A stretch of DNA of 64,000 nt, from NCBI RefSeq assembly GCF_029227915.1, contig NC_079876.1, positions 994,001-1,058,000 of the forward strand. Direction: 5' to 3'. Positions 25,631-38,461 of this stretch are shown here, piece by piece (the first letter of the stretch is position 1; each line of letters opens with the position of its first letter). Under the pieces are notes generated by a model, which saw only the letters and a program-made list of their open reading frames with translations, searched no databases and was not told the origin of the DNA. The translations under genes and the position numbers were made by a program. This stretch comes from Hydractinia symbiolongicarpus (taxonomy: Eukaryota; Cnidaria; Hydrozoa; Anthoathecata; Hydractiniidae).

Positions 25631-28600
25631 GAAATGTTTTCATTTTTGATGAGACGCTTAATAAAAGTGGTTTAATCGCCGGAAACGAAAACCCGCGATT
25701 TCCCGTAAATCCCGGTCTTGGCCCGTATAGTCGAATGTATACAAAGAAAGTACCCAGGGAGTAAACTCATTTCCCGAACGATTTTTTAAATTTTTTTTTC
25801 ACCACTAAAACGCATGAGACTTGTAGTTTTCAAAAATGTTTTCATTTTTGATGGGACGCCTAATGAAAGAGGTTTAATCGCCGGCAAACGAAAACCCGCG
25901 ATTTCCCGTAAATCCCGGGCTTGGCCCGTATAGTCGAATGTATACAAAGAAAGTACCCTGTGAGTAAACTCATTTCCAGAACGATTTTTTAATTTATTTT
26001 TTCAACACTAAAACGCATGAGACTTGTAGTTTTCAAAAATGTTTTCATTTTTGATGAGACGCTGAATAAAAGAAGTTTAATCGCCGGCAAACGAAAACCT
26101 GCGATTTCCCGTAAATCCCGAGTCGGCCCGTATAGTCAAAAGTATACAAAGAAAGTACCCAGGGTGTAAACTCATTTCCCGAACGATTTTTTAAATTATT
26201 ATTTCACCACTAAATCCCATGAGACTTGTACTATTTAAAGATATTTTCATTTTTGATGAGACGCTGAATAAAAGAAGTTTAATTGCCGGCAAACGAAAAC
26301 CCGCGACTTCCCGTAAATCCCGGGCTCGGCCCGTATAGTCAAAAGTATACAAAGAAAGTACCCAGGGAGTAAACTCATTTCCCGAACGATTTTTTAAATT
26401 AATTTTCACCACTAAAACGCATGAGACTTGTAGTTTTCAGAAATGTTTTCATTTTTGATGAGACGCTTAATGAAAGTTGTTTAATCGCCGGCAAATGAAA
26501 ACCCGCGATTTCCCGGAAATCCCGGGCTTGGCCCGTATAGTCGAATATATACAAAGAAAGTACCCTGTGAGTAAACTCATTTCCCGAACGAATTTTTAAA
26601 TTATTTTTTCACCACTAAAACGCATGAGACTTGTAGTTTTCAGAAATGTTTTCATTTTTGATGAGACGCTTAATAAAAGTGGCTTAATCGCCGGCAAACA
26701 AAAACCCGCGATTTCCCGTAAATCCCGGGCTTGGCCCGTATAGTCGAATGTATACAAAGAAAGTACCCTGTAAGTAAACTCATTTCCAAAACGATTTTTT
26801 AAATTATTATTTCACCACTAAAGCCCATGAGACTTGTAGTATTTAAGAATATTTTCATTTTTGATGAGACGCTGAATAAAAGAAGTTTAATCGCCGGCAA
26901 ACGAAAACCCGCGACTTCCTGTAAATTCCGGACTCGGCCCGTATAGTCAAAAGTATACAAAGAAAGTACGCAGGGAGTAAACTCATTTCCCGAACGAATT
27001 TTTAAATTTTTTTTCACCACTAAAACGCATGAGACTTGTAGTTTTCAAAAATGTTTTCATTTTTGATGAGACGCTTAATGAAAGAGGTTTAATCGCCGGC
27101 AAACGAAAACCCGCGATTTCCCATAAATCCCGGGCTTGGCCCGTATAGTCGAATGTATACAAAGAAAGTACCCTGTGAGTAAACTCATTTCCAGAACGAT
27201 TTTTTAATTTATTTTTTCAACACTAAAACGCATGAAACTTGTAGTTTTCAGAAATGTTTTCATTTTTGATGAGACACTGAATAAAAGAAGTTTAATCGCC
27301 GGCAAACAAAAACCCGCGATTTCCCGTAAATCCCGGGCTTGGCCCGTATAGTCGAATGTATACAAAGAAAGTACCCTGTGAGTAAACTCATTTCCAAAAC
27401 GATTTTTTAAATTTTTTTTTCACAACTAAAACGCATGAGACTTGTAGTTTTCAGAAATGTTTTCATTTTTGATGAGACGCTTAATGAAAGTTGTTTAATC
27501 GACGGCAAACGAAAACCCGCGATTTCCCGTAAATCCCGGGCTTGGCCCTTATAGTCGAATGTATACAAAGAAAGTACCCTGTGAGTAAACTCATTTCCCG
27601 AACGAATTTTTAAATTATCTTTCCAACACTAAAACGCATGAGACTTGTAGTTTTCAGAAATGTTTCCATTTTTGATGAGACGCTTAATAAAAGTGGTTTA
27701 ATCGCCGGAAACGAAAACCCGCGATTTCCCGTAAATCCCGGGCTTAGCCCGTATAGTCGAATGTATACAAAGAAAGTACCCAGGGAGTAAACTCATTTCC
27801 CGAACGATTTTTTAAATTTTTTTTTCACCACTAAAACGCATGGGACTTGTAGTTTTCAAAAATGTTTTCATTTTTGATGAGACGCTGAATAAAAGAAGTT
27901 TAATCGCCGGCAAACGAAAACCTGCGATTTCCCGTAAATCCCGAGTCGGCCCGTATAGTCAAAAGTATACAAAGAAAGTACCCAGGGTGTAAACTCATTT
28001 CCCGAACGATTTTTTAAATTAATATTTCACCACTAAATCCCATGAGACTTGTACTATTTAAAGATATTTTCATTTTTGATGAGACGCTGAATAAAAGATG
28101 TTTAATTGCCGGCAAACGAAAACCCGCGACTTCCCGTAAATCCCGGGCTCGGCCCGTATAGTCAAAAGTATACAAAGAAAGTACCCAGGGAGTAAACTCA
28201 TTTCTCGAACGATTTTTTAAATTATTTTTTCACCACTAAAGCCCATGAGACTTGTAGTTTTTAAAACTGTTTTCATTTTTGATGAGACGCTGAATAAAAG
28301 AAGTTTAATTGCCGGCAAACGAAAACCCGCGACTTCCCGTAAATCCCGAGTCGGCCCGTATAATCAAAAGTATACAAAGAAAGTACCCAGGGTGTAAACT
28401 CATTTGCCGAACGATTTTACAAGTTATTATTTCACCACTAAAGCCCATGAGACTTGTAGTTTTCAAAAAAATGTTTTCATTTTTGATGAGACGCTGAATA
28501 AAAGAAGTTTAATCGCCGGCAAACAAAAACCTGCGATTTCCCGTAAGTCCCGGACTCGGCCCGTATAGTCAAAAGTATACAAAGAAAGTACCCGGGGTGT

Positions 28601-31600
28601 AAACTCATTTCCTGAACGATTTTTTAAATTATTATTTCACCACTAAAGCCCATGAGACTTGTAGTTTTTAAAAATGTTTTCATTTTTGATGAGACGCTGA
28701 ATAAAAGAAGTTTAATTGCCGCCAAACGAAAACCCGCGACTTCCCGTAAATCCCGGACTCGGCCCGTATAGTCAAAAGTATACAAAGAAAGTACCCAGGG
28801 AGTAAACTCATTTCCCGAACGATTTTTTAAATTAATTTTCACCACTAAAACGCATGAGACATGTAGTTTTCAGAAATGTTTTCATTTTTGATGAGACGCT
28901 TAATAAAAGTGGTTTAATCGCCGGAAACGAAAACCCGCGATTTCCCGTAAATCCCGGTCTTGGCCCGTATAGTCGAATGTATACAAAGAAAGTACCCAGG
29001 GAGTAAACTCATTTCCCGAACGATTTTTTAAATTTTTTTTTCACCACTAAAACGCATGAGACTTGTAGTTTTCAAAAATGTTTTCATTTTTGATGAGACG
29101 CCTAATGAAAGAGGTTTAATCGCCGGCAAACGAAAACCCGCGATTTCCCGTAAATCCCGGGCTTGGCCCGTATAGTCGAATGTATACAAAGAAAGTACCC
29201 TGTGAGTAAACTCATTTCCAGAACGATTTTTTAATTCATTTTTTCAACACTAAAACGCATGAGACTTGTAGTTTTCAAAAATGTTTTCATTTTTGATGAG
29301 ACGCTGAATAAAAGAAGTTTAATCGCCGGCAAACGAAAACCTGTGATTTCCCGTAAATCCCGAGTCGGCCCGTATAGTCAAAAGTATACAAAGAAAGTAC
29401 CCAAGGTGTAAACTCATTTCCCGAACGATTTTTTAAATTATTATTTCACCACTAAATCCCATGAGACTTGTACTATTTAAAGATATTTTCATTTTTGATG
29501 AGACGCTGAATAAAAGAAGTTTAATTGCCGGCAAACGAAAACCCGCGACTTCCCGTAAATCCCGGGCTCGGCCCGTATAGTCAAAAGTATACAAAGAAAG
29601 TACCCAGGGAGTAAACTCATTTCCCGAACGATTTTTTAAATTAATTTTCACCACTAAAACGCATGAGACTTGTAGTTTTCAGAAATGTTTTCATTTTTGA
29701 TGAGACGCTTAATAAAAGTGGCTTAATCGCCGGCAAACAAAAACCCGCGATTTCCCGTAAATCCCGGGCTTGGCCCGTATAGTCGAATGTATACAAAGAA
29801 AGTACCCTGTGAGTAAACTCATTTCCAAAACGATTTTTTAAATTATTATTTCACCACTAAAGCCCATGAGACTTGTAGTATTTAAGAATATTTTCATTTT
29901 TGATGAGACGCTGAATAAAAGAAGTTTAATCGCCGGCAAACGAAAACCCGCGACTTCCCGTAAATTCCGGACTCGGCCCGTATAGTCAAAAGTATACAAA
30001 GAAAGTACCCAGGGAGTAAACTCATTTCCCGAACGATTTTTTAAATTATTTTTTCACCACTAAAACGCATGAGACTTGTAGTTTTCAAAAATGTTTTCAT
30101 TTTTGATGAGACGCTGAATAAAAGAAGTTTAATCGCCGGCAAACGAAAACCTGCGATTTCCCGTAAATCCCGAGTCGGCCCGTATAGTCAAAAGTATACA
30201 AAGAAAGTACCCAGGGTGTAAACCCATTTCCCGAACGATTTTTTAAATTATCATTTCACCACTAAAGCCCATGAGACTTGTAGTATTAAAAGATATTTTC
30301 ATTTTTGATGAGACGCTGAATAAAAGAAGTTTAATCGCCGGCAAACGAAAACCTGCGATTTCCCGTAAATCCCGGACTCGGCCCGTATAGTCAAAAGTAT
30401 ACAAAGAAAGTACCCGGGGTGTAAACTCATTTCCCGAACGATTTTTTAAATTATTATTTCACCACTAAAACGCATGAGACTTGTAGTTTTCAAAAATGTT
30501 TTCATTTTTGATGAGACGCTGAATAAAAGAAGTTTAATCGCCAGCAAACGAAAACCTGCGACTTCCCGTAAATCCCGGACTCGGCCCGTATAGTCAAAAG
30601 TATACAAAAAAGTGCCCAGGGAGTAAACTCATTTCCCGAACGATTTTTTAAATTTTTTTTTCACCACTAAAACGCATGAGACTTGTAGTTTTTAAAAATG
30701 TTTTCATTTTTGATGAGACACTGAATAAAAGAAGTTTAATCGCCGGCAAACAAAAACCCGCGATTTCCCGTAAATCCCGGGCTTGGCCCGTATAGTCGAA
30801 TGTATACAAAGAAAGTACCCTGTGAGTAAACTCATTTCCAAAACGATTTTTTAAATTTTTTTTTCACCCCTAAAACGCATGAGACTTGTAGTTTTCAAAA
30901 ATGTTTTCATTTTTGATGAGACGCTTAATGAAAGAGGTTTAATCGCCGGCAAACGAAAACCCGCGATTTCCCGTAAATCTCGGGCTTGGCCCGTATAGTC
31001 GAATGTATACAAAGAAAGTACCCTGTGAGTAAACTCATTTCCAGAACGATTTTTTAATTTATTTTTTCAACACTAAAACGCATGAGACTTGTAGTTTTCA
31101 AAAATGTTTTCATTTTTGATGAGACGCTGAATAAAAGAAGTTTAATCGCCGGCAAACGAAAACCTGCGATTTCCCGTAAATCCCGAGTCGGCCCGTATAG
31201 TCAAAAGTATACAAAGAAAGTACCCAGGGTGTAAACCCATTTCCCGAACGATTTTTTAAATTATCATTTCACCACTAAAGCCCATGAGACTTGTAGTATT
31301 AAAAGATATTTTCATTTTTGATGAGACGCTGAATAAAAGAAGTTTAATCGCCGGCAAACGAAAACCCGCGACTTCCCGTAAATCCCGGACTCAGCCCGTA
31401 TAGTCAAAAGTATACAAAGAAAGTACCCAGGGAGTAAACTCATTTCCCGAACGATTTTTTAAATTATTTTTTCACCACTAAAACGCATGAGACTTGTAGT
31501 TTTCAAAAATGTTTTCATTTTTGATGAGACGCTGAATAAAAGAAGTTTAATCGCCGGCAAACGAAAACCTGCGATTTCCCGTAAATCCCGGACTCGGCCC

Positions 31601-34600
31601 GTATAGTCAAAAGTATACAAAGAAAGTACCCGGGGTGTAAACTCATTTCCCGAACGATTTTTTAAATTATTATTTCACCACTAAAACGCATGAGACTTGT
31701 AGTTTTTAAAAATGTTTTCATTTTTGATGAGACGCTTAATGAAAGAGGTTTAATTGCCGGCAAACGAAAATCCGCGATTTCCCGTAAATCCCGGGCTTGG
31801 CCCGTATAGTCGAATGTATACAAAGAAAGTACCCTGTGAGTAAACTCATTTCCAGAACGATTTTTTAATTTATTTTTTCGACACTAAAACGCATGAGACT
31901 TGTAGTTTTCAGAAATGTTTTCATTCTTGATGAGACGCTGAATAAAAGAAGGTTAATCGCCGGCAAACAAAACCCCGCGATTTCCCGTAAATCCCGGGCT
32001 TGGCCCGTATAGTCGAATGTATACAAAGAAAGTACCCTGTGAGTAAACTCATTTCCAGAACGATTTTTTAATTTATTTTTTCAACACTAAAACGCATGAG
32101 ACTTGTAGTTTTCAAAAATGTTTTTATTTTTGATGAGACGCTGAATAAAAGAAGTTTAATCGCCGGCAAACGAAAACCTGCGATTTCCCGTAAATCCCGA
32201 GTCGGCCCGTATAGTCAAAAGTATACAAAGAAAGTACCCAGGGTGTAAACTCATTTCCTGAACGATTTTTTAAATTATTATTTCACCACTAAAGCCCATG
32301 AGACTTGAAGTATTTAAAGATATTTTCATTTTTGATGAGACGCTGAATAAAAGAAGTTTAATCGCCGGCAAACGAAAACCCGCGACTTCCCGTAAATCCC
32401 GGACTCAGCCCGTATAGTCAAAAGTATACAAAGTAAGTACCCAGGGAGTAAACTCATTTCCCGAACGATTTTTTAAATTATTTTTTCACCACTAAAACGC
32501 ATGAGACTTGTAGTTTTCAAAAATGTTTTCATTTTTCATGAGACGCTGAATAAAAGAAGTTTAATCGCCGGCAAACAAAAACCTGCGATTTCCCGTAAAT
32601 CCCGGGCTTGGCCGTATAGTCGAATGTATACAAAGAAAGTACCCTGTGAGTAAACTCATTTCCAGAACGATTTTTTAATTTATTTTTTCAACACTAAAAC
32701 GCATGAAACTTGTAGTTTTCAGAAATGTTTTCATTTTTGATGAGACACTGAATAAAAGAAGTTTAATCGCCGGCAAACAAAAACCCGCGATTTCCCGTAA
32801 ATCCCGGGCTTGGCCCGTATAGTCGAATGTATACAAAGAAAGTACCCTGTGAGTAAACTCATTTCCAAAACGATTTTTTAAATTTTTTTTTCACCACTAA
32901 AACGCATGAGACTTGTAGTTTTCAAAAATGTTTTCATTTTTGATGAGACGCTTAATGAAAGAGGTTTAATCGCCGGCAAACGAAAACCCGCGATTTCCCG
33001 TAAATCTCGGGCTTGGCCCGTATAGTCGAATGTATACAAAGAAAGTACCCTGTGAGTAAACTCATTTCTAGAACGATTTTTTAATTTATTTTTTTAACAC
33101 TAAAACGCATGAGACTTGTAGTTTTCAAAAATGTTTTCATTTTTGATGAGACGCTGAATAAAAGAAGTTTAATCGCCGGCAAACGAAAACCTGCGATTTC
33201 CCGTAAATCCCGGACTCGGCCCGTATAGTCAAAAGTATACAAAGAAAGTACCCGGGGTGTAAGCTCATTTCCCGAACGATTTTTTAAATTATTATTTCAC
33301 CACTAAAACGCATGAGACTTGTAGTTTTCAAAAATGTTTTCATTTTTGATGAGACGCTGAATAAAAGAAGTTTAATCGCCAGCAAACGAAAACCTGCGAC
33401 TTCCCGTAAATCCCGGACTCGGCCCGTATAGTCAAAAGTATACAAAAAAGTACCCAGGGAGTAAACTCATTTCCCGAACGATTTTTTAAATTTTTTTTTC
33501 ACCACTAAAACGCATGAGACTTGTAGTTTTTAAAAATGTTTTCATTTTTGATGAGACGCTTAATGAAAGAGGTTTAATTGCCGGCAAACGAAAATCCGCG
33601 ATTTCCCGTAAATCCCGGGCTTGGCCCGTATAGTCGAATGTATACAAAGAAAGTACCCTGTGAGTAAACTCATTTCCAGAACGATTTTTTAATTTATTTT
33701 TTCAACACTAAAACGCATGAGACTTGTAGTTTTCAGAAATGTTTTCATTCTTGATGAGACGCTGAATAAAAGAAGTTTAATCGCCGGCAAACAAAACCCC
33801 GCGATTTCCCGTAAATCCCGGGCTTGGCCCGTATAGTCAAAAGTATACAAAGTAAGTACCCAGGGAGTAAACTCATTTCCCGAACGATTTTTTAAATTAT
33901 TTTTTCACCACTAAAACGCATGAGACTTGTAGTTTTCAAAAATGTTTTCATTTTTGATGAGACGCTGAGTAAAAGAAGTTTAATCGCCGGCAAACGAAAA
34001 CCTGCGATTTCCCGTAAATCCCGGACTCGGCCTGTATAGTCAAAAGTATACAAAGAAAGTACCCGGGGTCTAAACTCATTTCCCGAACGATTTTTTAAAT
34101 TATTATTTCACCACTAAAGCCCATGAGACTTGTAATTTTTAAAAATGTTTTCATTTTTGATGAGACGCTTAATGAAAGTTGCTTAATCGCCGGCAAACGA
34201 AAACCCGCGATTTCCCGTAAATCCCGGGCTTGGCCCGTATAGTCGAATGTATACAAAGAAAGTACCCTGTGAGTAAACTCATTTCCCGAACGAATTTTTA
34301 AATTATTTTTTCACCACTAAAACGCATGAGACTTGTGGTTTTCAGAAATGTTTTTGTTTTTGATGAGACGCTTAATAAAAGTGGTTTAATCTCCGGCAAA
34401 CGAAAACCCGCGATTTCCCGTAAATCCCGGGCTTGGCCCGAATAGTCGAATGTATACAAAGAAAGTACCCAGGGAGTAAACTCATTTCCCGAACGATTTT
34501 TTAAATTTTTTTTTCACCACTAAAACGCATGAGACTTGTAGTTTTCAAAAATGTTTTCATTTTTGATGAGACGCTTAATGAAAGAGGTTTAATCGCCGGC

Positions 34601-34920
34601 AAACAAAAATCCGCGATTTCCCGTAAATCTCGAGCTTGGCCCGTATAGTCGAATGTATACAAAGAAAGTACCCTGTGAGTAAACTCATTTCCAGAACGAT
34701 TTTGTAATATATTTTTTCAACACTAAAACGCATGAGACTTGTAGTTTTCAAAAATGTTTTCATTTTTGATGAGACGCTGAATAAAAGAAGTTTAATCGCC
34801 GGCAAACGAAAACCTGCGATTTCCCGTAAATCCCGAGTCGGCCCGTATAGTCAAAAGTATACAAAGAAAGTACCCTGTGAGTAAACTCATTTCCAAAACG
34901 ATTTTTTAATTTTTTTTTTC
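25631..34920. repeat. Satellite mosaic domain without one dominant unit
   Basis: About 46 monomers of all classes. Only partial long-range matches were found: tatttaagaatatt at 26841 and 29880 (15 monomers), gtaaacccattt at 30218 and 31231 (5 monomers), ccagcaaacg at 30541 and 33379 (14 monomers). No gene, foreign insertion or inversion is seen. Confidence 0.75.
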
Positions 34921-36500
34921 ACCACTAAAACGCATGAGACTTGTAGTTTTCAAAAATGTTTTCATTTTTGATGAGACGCTTAATGAAAGAGGTTTAATCG
35001 CCGGCAAACGAAAACCCGCGATTTCCCGTAAATCCCGGGCTTGGCCCGTATAGTCGAATGTATACAAAGAAAGTACCCTGTGAGTAAACTTATTTCCAGA
35101 ACGATTTTTTAATTTATTTTTTTAACACTAAAACGCATGAGACTTGTAGTTTTCAGAAATGTTTTCATTTTTGATGAGACGCTGAATAAAAGAAGTTTAA
35201 TCACCGGCAAACAAAAACCCGCGATTTCCCGTAAATCCCGGGCTTGGCCCGTATAGTCGAATGTATACAAAGAAAGTACCCTGTGAGTAAACACATTTCC
35301 AAAACGATTTTTTAATTTTTTTTTTCACCACTAAAACGCATGAGACTTGTAGTTTTCAAAAATGTTTTCATTTTTGATGAGACGCTTAATGAAAGAGGTT
35401 TAATCGCCGGCAAACGAAAACCCGCGATTTCCCGTAAATCCCGGGCTTGGCCCGTATAGTCGAATGTATACAAAGAAAGTACCCTGTGAGTAAACTCATT
35501 TACAGAACGATTTTTTAATTTATTTTTTCAACACTAAAACGCATGAGACTTGTAGTTTTCAAAAATGTTTTCATTTTTGATGAGACGCTGAATAAAAGAA
35601 GTTTAATCGCCGGCAAACGAAAACCTGCGATTTCCCGTAAATCCCGAGTCGGCCCGTATAGTCAAAAGTATACAAAGAAAGTACCCAGGGAGTAAACTCA
35701 TTTCCTGAACGATTTTTTAAATTATTTTTTCACCACTAAAACGCATGAGAATTGTAGTTTTCAAAAATGTTTTCATTTTTGATGAGACGCTTAAAGAAAG
35801 AGGTTTAATCGCCGGCAAACGAAAACCCGCGATTTCCCGTAAATCCCGGGCTTGGCCCGTATAGTCGAATGTATACAAAGAAAGTACCCTGTGAGTAAAC
35901 TTATTTCCAGAACGATTTTTTAATTTATTTTTTTAACACTAAAACGCATGAGACTTGTAGTTTTCAGAAATGTTTTCATTTTTGATGAGACGCTGAATAA
36001 AAGAAGTTTAATCACCGGCAAACAAAAACCCGCGATTTCCCGTAAATCCCGGGCTTGGCCGGTATAGTCGAATGTATACAAAGAAAGTACCCTGTGAGTA
36101 AACTCATTTCCAAAACGATTTTTTAAATTTTTTTTTCACCACTAAAACGCATGAGACTTGTAGTTTTCAAAAATGTTTTCATTTTTGATGAGACGCTTAA
36201 TGAAAGAGGTTTAATCGCCGGCAAACGAAAACCCGCGATTTCCCGTAAATCCCGGCTTTGCCCGTATAGTCGAATGTATACAAAGAAAGTACCCTGTGAG
36301 TAAACTCATTTACAAAACGATTTTTTAATTTATTTTTTCAACACTAAAACGCATGAGACTTGTAGTTTTCAAAAATGTTTTCATTTTTGATGAGACGCTG
36401 AATAAAAGAAGTTTAATCGCCGGCAAACGAAAACCTGCGATTTCCCGTAAATCCCGAGTCGGCCCGTATAGTCAAAAGTATACAAAGAAAGTACCCAGGG
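34921..36500. repeat. 4-mer higher-order repeat, 811 bp x ~2
   Basis: Units match at 811 bp: tcaccggcaaac at 35201 and 36012, ttatttccag at 35090 and 35901. The second copy ends just before the monomer that received the LINE. Confidence 0.85.
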
Positions 36501-36554
36501 TGTAAACTCATTTCCCGAACGATTTTTTAAATTATTATTTCACCACTAAAACCC

Positions 36555-38285
36555 ATGAGACTTGTAGTATTTAAAGATATTTTCATTTTTGATGAGACGC
36601 TGAAGATAGTCACCGACGAACAAAAATTATGCAAAATCTTCAATGAATATTACACCAACATCACGAAAAATTTACCAATCAAACCAAACGATGATACACA
36701 TACAGCAACCATTCACGATGCAATCCACTCGTATACTAATCACATCAGTATTTTGAAAATTCGTGAAAATGTGGGTTATGATGAAAAGTTCTATTTTTCG
36801 CTGGTTGAACAGCTTGATGTTCTCAAAGTCATCAAAGACATGGATGCAAAGAAATCTTCTGTTAGTGGTGATTTTCCAGTTTTTATGTTGAAAAAGTTTA
36901 TTCATATCTTTGTTCCTATCCTCACTAATATTATAAATTTTTGTTTACAGTCTAATATTTTTCCTGATGATTTAAAACTTGCAGAGGTTATACCTGTTTT
37001 TAAGAAGGATGACTGTAATGATAAGGAGAACTATAGACCTGTTAGCTTGCTTCCCTGTTTATCAAAGGTTTTTGAAAGAATTATTCTTAATCAAATGCAC
37101 ACTTTTATGCATGACAAACTCAGCCCTCATCTATCAGGCTTCAGAAAGGGTTATAATACACAATATGCTCTCATTCGAATGATTGAACAATGGAAAAGCA
37201 CACTTGATAATAAGGGTGTAGTTGGAGCAGTGCTAATGGACCTTTCAAAAGCTTTTGATACTATCAACCATGATTTGCTTATTGCAAAGCTGCATGCCTA
37301 TGGTTTTTCTGAATCTTCTTTATTATTTATTCACTCATACTTGAAAAATCGTTTTCAGAGAACCAGAATAAATTCTTCTTTTAGCGATTGGCTTCCTCTT
37401 CAAGTTGGAGTTCCACAAGGATCAATCTTAGGACCTCCTTTCTTCAATTATTCTATAAACGATTTATTCTGGTTCATTATTCAATCATCCCTTTGTAACT
37501 TTGCAGATGATAACACCTTATATGCTTGTGAAAATTCATTAGAAGATGTAAAACAAACACTGCTTACTAATTTGGTCATAGTTAATAATTGGTTTTATGA
37601 AAATTACTTAGCAATAAATTTGAAAAAGTATCAATATATTGTATTAGGTCATCACGATGAAAGTTTGATATTTAACCATTTGAAAATTGCGTGTAAATCG
37701 TCTGTAGTGCTTCTTGGTGTTACGATTGACTCGAGACTAAACTTTCATTCGCATGTCAAAAACATCTGTAATAAGGCTAGTAGGAAACTCAACGTGCTTC
37801 AAAGGATATCTTCCTTTTTGACACCCAAGATGAAGCGTTTTCTCTTCAATTCATTTATTTTGTCTCAGTTTTCTTACTGTCCCTTAGTATGGATGTTTTG
37901 TGGAAAAGTTGCGAATAATCGAATCAATCGTATTCATGAACGTTGTCTAAGAATCATACAGGACGATATAAATGGCGGTTACGATGAACTTTTATCTTTA
38001 TGTAATGTTAAAAATATTCACATCATCAATTTACAGAATTTAATGAAAGAGGTTTACAAATTTTTAAATGGATTGTCACCTCTATATATGAACGAGATAT
38101 TTTCTGTTAGGGAAAACAAGTACAACCTTCGTTGCTTTAATTTGATCAGGCGACCAACTTGTCGGACAACGTACTATGGCTTAAATACTTTATCAAATAT
38201 TGCAGGGAAGCTATGGATATCTGTGCCTGACGCTACAAAGAATGCTCATTCTCTCGAAGCCTTCCGTAGCTCAATAAAATTTTAG
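36555..38285 (+). CDS. Reverse transcriptase ORF of truncated LINE, satellite-fused start
   Basis: An uninterrupted 576-codon frame. Residues 1-16 are read from a satellite monomer, codon 17 spans the junction, and from residue 18 the protein is LINE ORF2. RT landmarks in order: fingers motif around 140-151 (LKLAEVIPVFKK), YRPVSLLP at 160-167, LSGFRKGYNTQ at 193-203, motif A with DLSKAFD at 229-235, motif B VGVPQGSILGP at 284-294, motif C FADD at 316-319, a motif D-like AINLKK at 353-358, and thumb LLGVTIDSRLNF at 386-397. The likely catalytic aspartates D229, D318 and D319 are all present. The C-terminal part has the CPLVW (442-446) and RINRIHERCLRII (456-468) segments common after LINE RTs. 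No endonuclease domain is present. The ATG at 36555 is simply the first in frame and comes from the satellite, so translation is doubtful. PPFFNYS at 294-300 departs from the usual PLLFNIY-type segment and may be early decay. By family the enzyme copies element RNA into DNA at the target site; this copy is probably inactive. Confidence 0.85.
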   Translation: MRLVVFKDIFIFDETLKIVTDEQKLCKIFNEYYTNITKNLPIKPNDDTHTATIHDAIHSYTNHISILKIRENVGYDEKFYFSLVEQLDVLKVIKDMDAKKSSVSGDFPVFMLKKFIHIFVPILTNIINFCLQSNIFPDDLKLAEVIPVFKKDDCNDKENYRPVSLLPCLSKVFERIILNQMHTFMHDKLSPHLSGFRKGYNTQYALIRMIEQWKSTLDNKGVVGAVLMDLSKAFDTINHDLLIAKLHAYGFSESSLLFIHSYLKNRFQRTRINSSFSDWLPLQVGVPQGSILGPPFFNYSINDLFWFIIQSSLCNFADDNTLYACENSLEDVKQTLLTNLVIVNNWFYENYLAINLKKYQYIVLGHHDESLIFNHLKIACKSSVVLLGVTIDSRLNFHSHVKNICNKASRKLNVLQRISSFLTPKMKRFLFNSFILSQFSYCPLVWMFCGKVANNRINRIHERCLRIIQDDINGGYDELLSLCNVKNIHIINLQNLMKEVYKFLNGLSPLYMNEIFSVRENKYNLRCFNLIRRPTCRTTYYGLNTLSNIAGKLWISVPDATKNAHSLEAFRSSIKF

Positions 38286-38461
38286 GAAGGTGATGTTTGC
38301 ACCTGTAAAATATGCATGAATATACCATACATATTTTAACTTTACTTATTTATTTATTTATTTTTCTTATTTTTTATCGCTGTTTGCCTTGTTTTACGTT
38401 TTGTTGTCGATTTAAATTAGTTATTTAAATACTATTGTATCTATCGACGTTAAATAAAGAG
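38286..38461 (+). other. LINE 3' UTR
   Basis: AT-rich untranslated sequence after the TAG at 38283-38285. It contains a TTTA-type run at 38346-38365 and ends in cgacgttaaataaagag just before the A-rich tail. No further coding potential is seen. Confidence 0.8.
38453..38458 (+). promoter_or_regulatory. Putative polyadenylation signal AATAAA
   Basis: A canonical AATAAA hexamer a few bases before the A-rich tail, as expected at the 3' end of a LINE transcript. Its function is inferred from position only. Confidence 0.5.

Larger units (their letters stand above)
1..36604 (+). repeat. Satellite array, left arm (~203-bp monomer)
   Basis: Continuous head-to-tail satellite DNA, about 180 monomers, all in the same orientation. 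The phrase gagacttgtag recurs at 97, 299, 501 and 704, giving a 202-203 bp period that persists to the LINE junction. Each monomer has an AT-rich part (T6 tract, aaatta, T5-8 tract, then caccactaaaac), a near-invariant middle (catgagacttgtag to gatgagacgct), and a CpG-rich part (atcgccggcaaacg, cccg-aaatcccgg, gcccgtatag) followed by GTATAC and aaagaaagtac. I found no unrelated sequence, inversion or gene in this arm. The short open frames on both strands follow from the monomer sequence and are not annotated as genes. Confidence 0.98.

Noticed and set aside
1-36604. CRISPR array
   Set aside because: The repeats are about 203 bp and contiguous, with no unique spacers and no cas genes.
36672-36905. 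Minus-strand 77-codon frame and a 67-codon plus frame (36979-37182) inside the LINE
   Set aside because: Both lie within the RT coding frame in other phases and show no motif.
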